Shown here piece by piece: positions 17,241 to 27,156 of a stretch of DNA of 64,000 bases. The stretch comes from Thermococcus sp. (GTDB lineage: Archaea; Methanobacteriota_B; Thermococci; Thermococcales; Thermococcaceae). A model generated the notes under the pieces. The model saw only the letters and a list, made by a program, of their open reading frames with translations. It was not told the DNA's origin and searched no databases. The stretch's first letter is position 1; each line of letters opens with the position of its first letter. The stretch is from assembly GCA_027075325.1 (NCBI GenBank), contig JALTBN010000027.1, positions 1-64,000 of the forward strand. The letters run 5' to 3'. Both the position numbers and the translations under genes were made by a program.

Positions 17241-18182
17241 TCATCTGAAAAGTCGTCTTATGTGTCTGAAGGCCTCTTCTTCAGGTGTGTAGTCCTCTCT
17301 GGCCTCGGAGAGAAGCCTATGATCGCTGGCCTTTCCTCTGATTGCAAAAGCCCTCTTTAGGGAGGGGTAAGATGCTACAATAGAGGCAGGAATTGAGCCC
17401 AGAGGCGCTATCACGCTTTTAAATGGAATGTTCTTTGCGACCCAGACTCCAGATGCGAGGAGGAGAAGCCCGAGGGTTAGGTTTATGGCCCTTTTGAAAA
17501 CAGATATTGGGAACTCAGCGTAGGGAATCCTTCTGTCGGTTCCATCAACGTAGGCACGGTATCTGAAGAGACCGTATTTGTACTCAATGCGCCAGATGGG
17601 ATAGTAGACCAGACCGTCCAGTTCGGGCTCGAAACCGGGCATTCCAACCTCAACGTTCTTCCAGTGAAAATACCGCTCAGCTTCACGTTTCAAAAGCTCT
17701 CTAATGCTGTTTTTGAGAAGTTTTTTGGCATCTTCTTCGCTCAGGTTTTCTTTCAAAAGTTTGCCCCTCACGTGGCCGTCAAAATACCTCCTGCCTCTGA
17801 TGGGCAGGGGATAGCCAACGAGCTCTTCAAAGCCTTTAACAGCTGGAACCGTCATGTAATTAAAGAACTCAACGTAGCCGGCCCCATCCTTCGAGATTAA
17901 TCCTTTTCTGGCAACCCCCCGGGCCCTAACAAAGAAGAGGTAGAATGGAACGTAGAGAAGCTCCCTTCTGACTATGCGGGCCTTCCATTCAACATCGTTG
18001 GGAGAAAGGCGCTGTATCCCTATGAACGCCACCAGAGCCTTCCAGGGGTTCTCAACGCGCAGTGGGTAGGTAAACGTTCTGGCCTCGCCGAGCTTTATCT
18101 GAAAGCCACAGTAGGGACAGGTAACCACACCGGTTTCTTCAGTCTCAAACTCGGCACCGCAGTGAGGGCATCTCACTTTCAT
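17241..18182 (-). CDS. Zinc-ribbon membrane protein, second of pair (paralogue of 49281-50174)
   Basis: A 313-residue protein beginning with a zinc ribbon, RCPHCGAEF...TCPYCGF. A globular domain follows that contains RRELLYVPFYLFF and VDGTDRRI, both also recognisable in the paralogue at 49281-50174. Two hydrophobic segments near residues 228-268 suggest membrane attachment. It overlaps the upstream partner by 4 nt (ATGA), so the two are made together and probably form a complex. The function is unknown. Zinc-ribbon membrane proteins of this general layout occur in bacterial YdjG/H-type membrane-stress operons. Confidence 0.65.
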   Translation of the reverse strand: MKVRCPHCGAEFETEETGVVTCPYCGFQIKLGEARTFTYPLRVENPWKALVAFIGIQRLSPNDVEWKARIVRRELLYVPFYLFFVRARGVARKGLISKDGAGYVEFFNYMTVPAVKGFEELVGYPLPIRGRRYFDGHVRGKLLKENLSEEDAKKLLKNSIRELLKREAERYFHWKNVEVGMPGFEPELDGLVYYPIWRIEYKYGLFRYRAYVDGTDRRIPYAEFPISVFKRAINLTLGLLLLASGVWVAKNIPFKSVIAPLGSIPASIVASYPSLKRAFAIRGKASDHRLLSEAREDYTPEEEAFRHIRRLFR

Positions 18183-19210
18183 TTCTCCACCCTCACATCC
18201 CTTGCAACTTTCTTTCCGTAGCCTCTGGCCAGCTCAAAGCCGAAGTAGGTCCCGATGGCCGGCAGGAGAAATATGACACCTCCACCCTTTCCGGCGTGGG
18301 CCAAAGCTTCCCAGTAGGTAAAGTTCCCGTAAATGGCAAGGGAGAAGCCGGCAATTGCTATCCCTATTAATGAGACGAGGGCGTAGTGGATCTTTCTCCA
18401 CAGCCTTACGGGTTCAACTGCCAGAACTTCTTTACCATAGTGGCCATCGTAGGCGACGAAGTACGTTCCGCCTTCAATGTCGTAGTAGACCTTCCAGAAG
18501 GGGTAGAAAATGAGGGCAATCTCTTTCACATCGCCCTCAAATTTAAAGAATTTCAGCTCGACGTCCTTCGGGACGCGCCGTTCTTTTGCTACGTCGGAGG
18601 CCCTGTCGGAAAGTGCCATCTTCGCGTATTGCTTTCCAAAGTCGGAGTTCAGGAACGCCAGCTCAAGGTTCTCCCACTTCTCCGGCGTCAACGAGCCAAT
18701 AGGCTTGACGTCCATCATATACTTCAGCGTGTCCTCTATCCTCCTGGAGGAGGGGTAATCATAGCGCTCGAACTTAAGGGCCAGCTCTTCAACGGCAGGG
18801 TCATAAACGTTTCTTCTGGCAGAGACGCATACAAGGGACTCCATCTCAAACTTTTTGGACTTCACAATGGCTTTGGTAGTGTTCCCCTTCTTTTCGTAGA
18901 TGATATACCGCATGTTTCCCCTGCCCTTGACAATCCCCAGCCACAGGGGGACGTAATAGCCCTCAACCTTAACAACTTTTATCTTGCCCCGTAGCCCCCT
19001 GTAGTTCGGGTCTTTTTGGACTCTCTCCTGAAAACGGCGTAGGATTTCCTTTTTGGGCAGGCTCTTCACAAAGAAGACGTTTTTCTCCGTGAAAACCCTA
19101 TCATATGCATTCGGGTAACCGCAGTAGGGGCAGACGACGATTATATCCTCTGGAGTTACGTCGAGGGGCGCCCCGCAGTGCTCGCACTTGAAAACTTCGA
19201 TGATTACCAC
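18179..19210 (-). CDS. Zinc-ribbon membrane protein, first of pair (paralogue of 48292-49281)
   Basis: A 343-residue protein with N-terminal zinc ribbon FKCEHCGAPLDVTPED...CPYCGYPN. A middle domain with YYVPLWLGIV and FYPFWKVYY follows, then two C-terminal transmembrane helices (about residues 270-325). The plus-strand gene at 48292-49281 has the same order and shares KCE(H/R)CGAPL and YGxP patterns. The likely start is GTG at 19210. A TATA-like TTTTAATCC about 25 nt upstream would make the message almost leaderless. No catalytic motif is visible. Confidence 0.65.
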   Translation of the reverse strand: MVIIEVFKCEHCGAPLDVTPEDIIVVCPYCGYPNAYDRVFTEKNVFFVKSLPKKEILRRFQERVQKDPNYRGLRGKIKVVKVEGYYVPLWLGIVKGRGNMRYIIYEKKGNTTKAIVKSKKFEMESLVCVSARRNVYDPAVEELALKFERYDYPSSRRIEDTLKYMMDVKPIGSLTPEKWENLELAFLNSDFGKQYAKMALSDRASDVAKERRVPKDVELKFFKFEGDVKEIALIFYPFWKVYYDIEGGTYFVAYDGHYGKEVLAVEPVRLWRKIHYALVSLIGIAIAGFSLAIYGNFTYWEALAHAGKGGGVIFLLPAIGTYFGFELARGYGKKVARDVRVEK

Positions 19211-19243
19211 CGAAGATTAAGATATAATTAAGGATTAAAAGTT

Positions 19244-19307
19244 TTTGGCTCAGGCCGTCGATCCCGGGCATCGTTCACCCCAAAGGCCAATCTCATCATC
19301 GCCCTGG
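19244..19307 (-). ncRNA. C/D box small guide RNA
   Basis: Read on the minus strand there is a C box ATGATGA (19299-19293) and a D box CTGA (19253-19250) about 40 nt apart. GGC before the C box and GCC after the D box form the usual terminal stem. An internal GGTGA-AACGATG-like segment around 19270-19280 could be D'/C'. The guide next to D is GGGATCGACGGC and the one before D' is GATTGGCCTTTGGGG. Such sRNAs direct 2'-O-methylation of rRNA or tRNA with L7Ae, Nop5 and fibrillarin. The internal boxes are imperfect. Confidence 0.6.
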
Positions 19308-19349
19308 GTAGTTGTGGGATGGGGATTTAAGGGTTCCCATAGACTGGAC

Positions 19350-20057
<708 letters not shown>

Positions 20058-21785
20058 TCACAGGCTTTTGAGGAGGATGGTAAGGAGCTGGGTGGCCTCC
20101 TGGCCGCTGCCCATTCCCATCATCTTCTTCATGAGGACTATTCCGATGTACATGCCTGCAGCGAATATCCACAGCAGGATGACGAAGTAGCGCAGGGAAA
20201 CGTAGAGGCTGCCGCCGTCAGCGGTCTTTATGGAGAGAGCTGAGAGGAGGGAGTGAATGATCATTATCGTCAGCATTATGTACATGACAAAGGACATCCC
20301 CGCTGGGGGGATAACGTGGATTATGTCACCTATGTACTCTGTTGGAATGTTAAGCTGGCCAAAGAGGGTGTTTATGGAATCGGCTACCTGGAATGAAGCC
20401 GCCAGGGAGAATGCAAAGGCCGCAGTGAGGCCGTAGATTATACCGACGAAGCTTCCCATGCTCTGCTGTCTCTTCCTCCTGAGCCTGACGAGTCTCTCGA
20501 AGTTCCGGCTTATGACGAGACCAACGTAGTCAGGCTCCGCACCCATTCTGATGGCCTCCCTGAATATCTCGGAGAATATACCTATCAGCCAGCTACCGGT
20601 CCCGGCTATGAAGAAGTCCCATGCCCTCTCCCTGTCGACCCTCATGGCGAGGCGGCGGTAGAGGGCGCGGATATCTTCTGTCAGCGAACCAAAGTCGTGG
20701 GCACTGAGGTATTTGAGAACCAGGACGAGGGAGCTTCCGCTTGCTGCCAGCGAAGAGCTCATGCTCCTGATGAACGCACCGAAGTTCTCGTCCTTTCTGA
20801 ATATGGACTCCTCTTCCTTTCCCGCCATCCTTCCCACGTAGTATAGGGGGCTGAGGATCAGCGCAACCACGAAGGGTTCGGGAATGTCAAACCACTTCCT
20901 CAGGAGAGTGTAGTAGATGAGGGCCATGATCACAATGCCCAGCAGCGAAATCTGCAGGGCCCTCCTGAGTTTCTTATCCCGCTCCGTCACAATGCCGCGG
21001 TTCTCCGCCCATATAGGATCGTCCGGCATCCTCAGCTTGATAACAAGAAAAACACCCACCTCAGCTGCGAGCACCATGGCGAGGGTGTAAAGGGCGAGCT
21101 TGCCTATGTCCTGCCCAGTTATGATCGGTCCAATGATAATGAAACTCGCCATGAAAACGACGGAGATGATAATGGATTCGTATATCTCCTTGAAAACGTC
21201 GAGGTCGTAGAGGGCACCTTCATAGAACGTCTGGTAATCGTCCATAACTGTCTGCTGTTCCTGGAAGAGGTACTCCTTAAGGTCAACACCGCTGTCGAGG
21301 GAGTAAGCCAGCCTGTCGAGGAAATCTGAAAAGACCTTACTCGGCGTCCTCCTGGCGAGGAAGCGAAAAGCCTCAGGAAGGGAGCGGTGAAGCTTGTGGA
21401 CTATGATGTACACCTTTCGGAGTTCCGTCGCAATGGCTCCGAGCTTTGGGTCGTTGGCGAGAACCTTCACGAGGTCTGCCCTGCCCATCTCACTGGTTGA
21501 TAGAACGGCAAAGTAAGTGATAAAGTACGGAATACGCGAGTTTATGGAGATTTTTTTGGAATCGGCCTTTATGTAAGGATAAGCCGCCGCATAGATGAGC
21601 AAAATGAGAGGTATTGCGTACATTAGACCCGCCAGTGCCATTGAGAGACCGAGTAAACGGGTGAAAACGGCGGTGAAGATAAAGAGAATCATGGAGAGGG
21701 CTAGGTACGGCAGGAGAACTTTGTTTATATAAGTCTTCATATCAAGGTCTGCCTTGGTGAACAAGCTGATCTTCCCGTCGCTCAT
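20058..21785 (-). CDS. flaJ: Archaellum membrane platform protein FlaJ (ArlJ)
   Basis: A 575-residue polytopic protein of the TadC/PilC-GspF type, the only integral membrane platform of the archaellum motor, on which the FlaI ATPase works. Hydrophobic clusters occur near residues 30-75, 205-250, 275-310, 465-490 and 510-565, with cytoplasmic loops rich in Arg/Lys between them (for example around 250-275 and 330-420). It is the last fla gene of the operon, starting 9 nt after flaI. Confidence 0.95.
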   Translation of the reverse strand: MSDGKISLFTKADLDMKTYINKVLLPYLALSMILFIFTAVFTRLLGLSMALAGLMYAIPLILLIYAAAYPYIKADSKKISINSRIPYFITYFAVLSTSEMGRADLVKVLANDPKLGAIATELRKVYIIVHKLHRSLPEAFRFLARRTPSKVFSDFLDRLAYSLDSGVDLKEYLFQEQQTVMDDYQTFYEGALYDLDVFKEIYESIIISVVFMASFIIIGPIITGQDIGKLALYTLAMVLAAEVGVFLVIKLRMPDDPIWAENRGIVTERDKKLRRALQISLLGIVIMALIYYTLLRKWFDIPEPFVVALILSPLYYVGRMAGKEEESIFRKDENFGAFIRSMSSSLAASGSSLVLVLKYLSAHDFGSLTEDIRALYRRLAMRVDRERAWDFFIAGTGSWLIGIFSEIFREAIRMGAEPDYVGLVISRNFERLVRLRRKRQQSMGSFVGIIYGLTAAFAFSLAASFQVADSINTLFGQLNIPTEYIGDIIHVIPPAGMSFVMYIMLTIMIIHSLLSALSIKTADGGSLYVSLRYFVILLWIFAAGMYIGIVLMKKMMGMGSGQEATQLLTILLKSL

Positions 21786-21794
21786 GGTCTCACC

Positions 21795-23450
21795 TCAGAT
21801 CCTGAAGCTCAGACCCTCAATTCCACGCTGGTAGAAGGCCTTGATCTCACGGTAGACGTCCCAGTAGTTGGTTATGCCAAGTTCCTTCATCCTCTCCAGT
21901 ATCCTGGCCCTGAGGAAGAGCTCATTGTAAATCTCCTTGGGATCCTCGTAGCCAGCTACCTCGGCAATCTTGTTCTCAAGGATGTAGGAGTTGTTGAAAC
22001 CACGAAATATGTGCTTGTCGGCCACCGGGTCCCATTCGAAGACGTTCCTCGTCGCAACACCGCCGAGCTCCTCGTAGTAGCCTTCTATCTCCACTACACT
22101 GATGGTCCTTCTCAGGAACTTGCCCTTGACGTAGACCGCCTGCTGGAAGACGGCTATGTTGAGGTTGTCGATGAAGGTTATCGGGACGTTTATCGGAGAG
22201 CCCGTGAAACGCTGTATCATCTTCTTTATGTCGCCGGCGTGGAACGTGCTCATAACGGGGTGACCGGTCTGCATTGCCTGAAAGGCTATCGCACCCTCTG
22301 CACCGCGAATCTCACCGACGATGATGTAGTTCGGTCTCGAACGCAGGGCCGCTTTCAGCAGATCAAACAGCGTAACCCTGCTCTCCTCCGGGCCGCGTTC
22401 CCTTGTTATAAGCCTCTGCCAGGTCGGGTGTGGCACCTGAACCTCGGGCGTATCTTCAGCCGTGTAAATCTTCGAACCCGGCTTGATGAAGGGAATGAGT
22501 GAGTTGAGGAGTGTCGTTTTACCCGATGCCGTCTCACCGCAGACGAAGACGCTCATTCCGTACTCAAGGGCTATCCAGAGGTAAGCCGCGACCTCAGCAC
22601 TGAGAGTTCCCCAGCTTATGAGCTGAACGATGCTTATAGGCGTTGCCGAGAACTTACGGATGGTTGCGCTAGGTCCCTTGAGAGAGATATCCGGGGAGTA
22701 GATGATGTTGATACGCGAGCCGTCGGGGAGGGCACCGTCGACTATCGGATTCCTGTCGCTGATGGGCCTTCCTATGCGCTCGGCAATGTTCTTGAAGTAG
22801 TCCGCCAGCTTAACGTTGTCGCCGAAGGTTATGTTGGTCGGCAGGGACTCGAATATCTTGTGAACGAGGGCGACGTAGTTGGCTCCAATTATGTGGATAT
22901 CCTCGATGTACGGGTCGCGGGCGATGGGTTCGAGGGGGCCGATTCCAATAATGTCCCTCTTTATGAGGTAGCGGAACTTCTCCATCTCCTCCTTTGTGAG
23001 GGTGAACCTCTCGCCTCCTTTTCCTTTCCCCTTCCCGCCTCCGAGCTTGGCCTTGCTCTTTACAAGTGATAGAACCGCCTCATCGAACATCGCATCCAGG
23101 AAGCGTTCGAACTCCTCCTGGTCTTCTGGAATGTCCTTGGTTGGGGCGAGCTCAAGGATCTTGTCCTTTATCATGCCATACTTGCTCTCCTCAACGGTGT
23201 TCTCTATCCTGGGCTCTATGACAATGTACTTCTTCTCCGTCTTCTGGTCGCCGTAGATGTGGATAAATATCGGGTCGCCCACCGGGTAGAGGATATTGGG
23301 GTACATTATATCGCTCATGTCCCTGCTGAGCTGTGGATGGAACTCCGGCATCTTCCCGTATTTCTTCCTGAAGCTCTCCACATACCTGCGAAGGTGGGGG
23401 TTCCTCGCCATCGCGTCCTCCAGCGTATCGCTCTTCACCACCTGGGCCAT
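21795..23450 (-). CDS. flaI: Archaellum motor/assembly ATPase FlaI (ArlI)
   Basis: A 551-residue type II/IV secretion ATPase. Walker A GETASGKTT is near residue 305, an Asp-box-like TAEDTPE and Walker B YIIVGEIRGAE follow, and the His-box TFHAGD is near 400. FlaI both assembles and rotates the archaellum. The N-terminus has a Gly/Lys-rich linker (GGGKGKGKGGE) near residue 140, apparently a local insertion. It begins 1 nt after the flaH stop. Confidence 0.96.
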   Translation of the reverse strand: MAQVVKSDTLEDAMARNPHLRRYVESFRKKYGKMPEFHPQLSRDMSDIMYPNILYPVGDPIFIHIYGDQKTEKKYIVIEPRIENTVEESKYGMIKDKILELAPTKDIPEDQEEFERFLDAMFDEAVLSLVKSKAKLGGGKGKGKGGERFTLTKEEMEKFRYLIKRDIIGIGPLEPIARDPYIEDIHIIGANYVALVHKIFESLPTNITFGDNVKLADYFKNIAERIGRPISDRNPIVDGALPDGSRINIIYSPDISLKGPSATIRKFSATPISIVQLISWGTLSAEVAAYLWIALEYGMSVFVCGETASGKTTLLNSLIPFIKPGSKIYTAEDTPEVQVPHPTWQRLITRERGPEESRVTLFDLLKAALRSRPNYIIVGEIRGAEGAIAFQAMQTGHPVMSTFHAGDIKKMIQRFTGSPINVPITFIDNLNIAVFQQAVYVKGKFLRRTISVVEIEGYYEELGGVATRNVFEWDPVADKHIFRGFNNSYILENKIAEVAGYEDPKEIYNELFLRARILERMKELGITNYWDVYREIKAFYQRGIEGLSFRI

Positions 23451-23451
23451 G

Positions 23452-24162
23452 TCACACCACCGCCGCTATTTCTACTATAAGTCCCACCTTCGGCTCCACG
23501 CGGAACGGGATTATCTTCTGGAAGATGCCCTTCGCGTTGTTGTACTTCACTATGGTCGCCGAGTTCTTCAGGTCGCCCCCAAAGACCTTAACGTTGAGAC
23601 GGAGGAGCATGGTAGCGGCTTCCTCAAGGGCAAAGAGTGAGTCCCTGTCGATTTCCTCGGTGTTGGCTGTCAGGATGATCACCTTATCAAGGGAAGCGAG
23701 CTTCTTAACGTAAAGGAGGAAGTCCCTAACTGCACTCGGATCCTGCTCGCGTGAGAGTAATGAGGAGAACGCATCGATTATAACTATGTTCGGATTCCAG
23801 AGGCGGGGCTCGCCCAGGAGCCTGCTCAGAAATTTCCTCCTCTCGCTAACACCCGTTAGAAGGGGGTAGAGGGAGACGAACATCAGTTTTTTTCTTATGA
23901 GAAAAGGGATTATGTCGTATCCGAGGGAGGTCATCTGCTTTATGTACTCCACCGTCGTGTACTGGCTGGAGACGTAGCTCGCGGTGTATCCGTTCATCAG
24001 AAAGCCGTAGAGGAGCCTCTGGACGAATATGGACTTACCGGTACCCCTGTCACCCTCAAGCAGCATGATGGTCCCAGCGGGAATTCCACCGCCGAGACGC
24101 CTGTGAAGCTCATCGCCCTTGAGTTCAATCTTGAGCAGTTCCTCGACCACGCTGACCACCAT
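23452..24162 (-). CDS. flaH: Archaellum motor protein FlaH (ArlH)
   Basis: A 236-residue RecA/KaiC-like P-loop protein that binds ATP and sits as a ring between FlaI and FlaJ. The Walker A motif is EGDRGTGKSIF near residue 35. The Walker B strand is NIVIIDAFSS near 125 and lacks the usual catalytic Glu, as in other FlaH proteins, which bind rather than turn over ATP efficiently. It has its own GGGGAC site before ATG. Confidence 0.94.
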   Translation of the reverse strand: MVVSVVEELLKIELKGDELHRRLGGGIPAGTIMLLEGDRGTGKSIFVQRLLYGFLMNGYTASYVSSQYTTVEYIKQMTSLGYDIIPFLIRKKLMFVSLYPLLTGVSERRKFLSRLLGEPRLWNPNIVIIDAFSSLLSREQDPSAVRDFLLYVKKLASLDKVIILTANTEEIDRDSLFALEEAATMLLRLNVKVFGGDLKNSATIVKYNNAKGIFQKIIPFRVEPKVGLIVEIAAVV

Positions 24163-24183
24163 CCTGTCCCCTGATTTAAGGCC

Positions 24184-24648
24184 TCACGACTTGTGGAACA
24201 CAAGGCTCCTCTTCTTTCCGTTTTCAAGCACCACCTGTATTCTGGTGTATCCTGTGCCTATGGTTGTGTGTACGTGTATGACACCCACCTCATAGGGATT
24301 GAGGGAGGCTATCGCGTTGTTGTTCACATCCGTGAACGTGAGGTTAGCAGGGGGTATCATTGTGCCATTAATGAGTACCTGGACTGCATCGGAGCTGAAG
24401 GGAATCGGCTCCTTCCCTATGTTCTTTATGTAAAACATGTAGTCGCCGTTTGAATCGGTGGGAATGACATTAGGATCGTTGATTATCGCGAAGTCCGTCC
24501 TGAGCTGGTCGGCCACCTCTGCCCCGTGCTCGTTGATGCCGTGGGCTATATCGTTGGTCACGTAGGCCAAGGCGCCGGCCACGCTCCCGGCGACGATGAC
24601 TGCGACGATGAACATTATCAGCTCACTAGCTGGCCCTCCAGCGGCCAT
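24184..24648 (-). CDS. flaG: Archaellum stator protein FlaG (ArlG)
   Basis: A 154-residue protein with one N-terminal transmembrane helix (ELIMFIVAVIVAGSVAGALAY) followed by a beta-rich outer domain. FlaG and FlaF form the pseudoperiplasmic stator that anchors the motor to the S-layer. ATG at 24648 is chosen because GGAGGTGA lies just upstream and it overlaps the flaF stop by one base (TGATG). The longer ORF starting at 24669 lies inside flaF. Confidence 0.92.
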   Translation of the reverse strand: MAAGGPASELIMFIVAVIVAGSVAGALAYVTNDIAHGINEHGAEVADQLRTDFAIINDPNVIPTDSNGDYMFYIKNIGKEPIPFSSDAVQVLINGTMIPPANLTFTDVNNNAIASLNPYEVGVIHVHTTIGTGYTRIQVVLENGKKRSLVFHKS

Positions 24649-25166
24649 CAGCTCACCTCCGTTGGGCAACCCCTTGAATCATCATCCAGTAATATGATAC
24701 TGCCATTCCAATGCCAGCTGAGATGAAGCCAGCATCCATTCTCGAATACGACAGTGAGGTTATGACGTGTCTGAGTAAGGGGTATATTAGTGACGTTCAG
24801 CAGTAGCGTTTCTCCAGGAAGCACATAGGTATAATTCTCGAGGAACCCAACATTATCATCAGAGACATTATAGATGGTTTTATAATATCCATCATAGATG
24901 CTACTCCAGTGCCTGACATCCATAGTAATGCCACTATCCCGGAGATACCATGTGATATTGTACGTTGTGCTTCCAACAGTGACATTGCCAAGTGTGGCAT
25001 TTAAATCGAATAATGTATTCAATTGACTCAAACGAAGGTTATACCAATCCTCCCGGGCGGCCTGGACGTTGTTGTAGCTGTTGTCCCATGCGGTGTAAAG
25101 GGTGCTGGCGGCGATTAAAAATGAAATAAAGATTATCGCTGCACTCGCTGACACGCTGAAGCCCAT
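24648..25166 (-). CDS. flaF: Archaellum stator protein FlaF (ArlF)
   Basis: A 172-residue protein with an N-terminal helix (SASAAIIFISFLIAASTLYTAW), then a beta-sandwich external domain with several N-x-S/T sequons (NATLGNVTVGSTTYNITW). FlaF binds S-layer protein and partners FlaG. Base composition is noticeably more AT-rich than in neighbouring fla genes, especially 24780-25020. The start is ATG after a pyrimidine-free GGGGGAAGGGCC stretch; the gene ends by sharing a base with flaG. Confidence 0.9.
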   Translation of the reverse strand: MGFSVSASAAIIFISFLIAASTLYTAWDNSYNNVQAAREDWYNLRLSQLNTLFDLNATLGNVTVGSTTYNITWYLRDSGITMDVRHWSSIYDGYYKTIYNVSDDNVGFLENYTYVLPGETLLLNVTNIPLTQTRHNLTVVFENGCWLHLSWHWNGSIILLDDDSRGCPTEVS

Positions 25167-25205
25167 GGCCCTTCCCCCGCTTTTTCCACGTTCTCCCTGC
25201 TGACC

Positions 25206-26657
25206 TCAGATTCCGTAGAACTCATCGAGCGTCTTTTCCAGGAGCTTTATCTCCCTCTCCAGCTTGTCAAGGACGTCCCTGTTGATCCTAAGTCCCCTAA
25301 GCCTCTCGATGAAGAGCAGGCTTATGAGGTGGTCCTGCACGGTGAGCTTGTCGGCCGGCTTCCACTCAGGGTCCCTGTGGTGCGGCCTGGTACCCTTGGC
25401 ATAGCGGAGCAGCTGGTTGAGTACTTCCTCGCTTATCCAGCCTATCTCGTAGTAGAACTCAAGAACGCGCTCAAGGTTCTGTATGCCTACCCTGTCGATG
25501 AGGAATCCGAGCCACTTGAGGGCGATCATGGTTGACACGACGTCTTCCGGCAGCTTCTCAAGCCTGGCCTTCCTGGGCTCTTCCTCGAACAGGAGGTTGG
25601 CAATATCCTCGGGAATCTGAAGTTTTCCTTCGGCCATCTCAACACCACCTTCTTCCTCTTTTTCTTCCTCAACCTCTTCGGGGGAGGGCATTACCTCCTC
25701 ATGAGAGCCAACACCAACAACTTCCTCCGCTCCCTCTTCGGGAGCCGTTATCTCTTCAACTTCCTCAGACGGGGCTTCCAATTCCGCGGTTTCCTCAACC
25801 TCTTCCTCTTCGGGGGCTTCAACGGCTTCCCCTTCTGGGAGCTCTTCTTCGGGCGTTACCTCCGGCAGAACCTCGGCAACCTCCTCGGGGACCTCCTCAG
25901 GAAGTTCTTCGGAGACCTCAACCTCCCCTCCCTCTTCCTCAGAGGGCACTTCTTCGGCTTCTTCTGGAGCTTCAGTTTCAACTTCCTCAGGTTTCTCGAC
26001 CTCTTCTACGGCTTCCTGGACCTCTCCCGGAGCTTCCTCCTGAGCCTCTACCTCAGCCGCTTCCAGAGCCTCTGCGGCCTCCCTGAACTCCTCCTCTCCA
26101 ACCTCTTCACCACTGGCGAGCTTCTGTTCGAGTTCCTCAACCTTGGACTTGGCTTCCTCGATCTTCTCAGCGGCGGCCTTGCCCTCAAGCTTCTGGTAGA
26201 GTTCGTCAACCTTCTTGTGGAGCTCTTCGAGTTTCTCCTTGGCCTCTTCGGGGATGGCCTTTTCTCCCTCTCCGCCCTCAAGAATCTCCTCGAGCCGGCC
26301 TATCTTCTCGTGAACTTCCTCCACCTTCTCGGAGACTGCCTCGGCCTTCTTTTCATGGACGCTGAAGCGCGCTTCCTCAAGGCTCTCGATGAGTCTGCTG
26401 AGCTGCATGCTGAGGTCACCCAGCCTCTTGCCGAGCTCATCAACACGCTTGCTAAGCTGCTCGTACTTTGTCGCTTGGTTGCCATAGGTGTCGAGGACTT
26501 TCTTAACTATCTTGTCGAGCTGCTCCGGTGTGAGCTGGTCCTTCCTCGCTATCAGCTTCTCCCTGAGGTCGTTGATGACAACCGTCGGCACCTTGCCCTT
26601 GAGCTCTGAGAGCTTGGCGTTTATGTCTGCCTCTGTGATAAACCCTGCAATCTCCAT
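25206..26657 (-). CDS. flaD: Archaellum cytoplasmic ring protein FlaD/E (ArlD)
   Basis: A 483-residue protein. Residues 1-150 are helical and probably coiled coil. Residues 150-345 are a low-complexity Glu/Pro/Val-rich linker (repeated EEVPEE-like blocks). The C-terminal 135 residues (LQIPEDIANLLFEEEP to the end) are the conserved FlaD/E domain. FlaC, FlaD and FlaE form the switch-like ring that takes up the CheY/CheF signal. No separate flaE exists in the operon. The acidic linker is unusually long. Confidence 0.9.
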   Translation of the reverse strand: MEIAGFITEADINAKLSELKGKVPTVVINDLREKLIARKDQLTPEQLDKIVKKVLDTYGNQATKYEQLSKRVDELGKRLGDLSMQLSRLIESLEEARFSVHEKKAEAVSEKVEEVHEKIGRLEEILEGGEGEKAIPEEAKEKLEELHKKVDELYQKLEGKAAAEKIEEAKSKVEELEQKLASGEEVGEEEFREAAEALEAAEVEAQEEAPGEVQEAVEEVEKPEEVETEAPEEAEEVPSEEEGGEVEVSEELPEEVPEEVAEVLPEVTPEEELPEGEAVEAPEEEEVEETAELEAPSEEVEEITAPEEGAEEVVGVGSHEEVMPSPEEVEEEKEEEGGVEMAEGKLQIPEDIANLLFEEEPRKARLEKLPEDVVSTMIALKWLGFLIDRVGIQNLERVLEFYYEIGWISEEVLNQLLRYAKGTRPHHRDPEWKPADKLTVQDHLISLLFIERLRGLRINRDVLDKLEREIKLLEKTLDEFYGI

Positions 26658-26660
26658 CCC

Positions 26661-27143
26661 TTACACCTCCGCGAGCACCTCGTATATTATTGAGTCCAGG
26701 TCAACCCCGTAGCCGGCGAGCACCTTGATATCATTCTTGAGCTGGGCTATTTCCATCTTTATGTCCTCCATCTCCTTTCTGAGGTCCTGTATCTCATTGC
26801 TGAGCGGGTTTTCCTGGCTCATTTGCTCCTTGAAGGGGTTTATCTCCTGGCTTATGACCTCGTAGAGCATCATGACGTCCTTGATGGTCTTGTCGAGCCT
26901 CTCTATGTCATCTCTGAGCTCCTGAATCTGCTTCTTGAGGGTGTCGATGCTTATCTTCATCCTTGGGAGGTCGTTCTCTATCTCGTTGATCCTATCGAGC
27001 ACCTGGTTGAGCTGCTCGTTCTCCTCCCTGTTCTCGACTGTCTCTTCGAGTTCCTCTACCCCTATTTCCTCCTCCGCGGGGGTGGCCGTTTCTTCGGTTG
27101 TTTTTTTCTTTCCGAATAAAGATGAAAGGAACGCGAGAGCCAT
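26661..27143 (-). CDS. flaC: Archaellum cytoplasmic ring protein FlaC (ArlC)
   Basis: A 160-residue acidic protein, largely coiled coil from residue 45 to 135 (heptads around LDRINEIENDLPRMKISID and LRKEMEDIKMEIAQLKND). It ends with the FlaC hallmark GYGVDLDSIIYEVLAEV. It should join FlaD in the cytoplasmic ring below the motor. It lies 14 nt after flaB5 and 3 nt before flaD. Confidence 0.9.
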   Translation of the reverse strand: MALAFLSSLFGKKKTTEETATPAEEEIGVEELEETVENREENEQLNQVLDRINEIENDLPRMKISIDTLKKQIQELRDDIERLDKTIKDVMMLYEVISQEINPFKEQMSQENPLSNEIQDLRKEMEDIKMEIAQLKNDIKVLAGYGVDLDSIIYEVLAEV

Positions 27144-27156
27144 GGGACCACCCCCG

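Noticed and set aside
25532-26609. Plus-strand ORFs opposite flaD
   Set aside because: They mirror the Glu-rich low-complexity coding sequence of flaD and have no ribosome site or family features.
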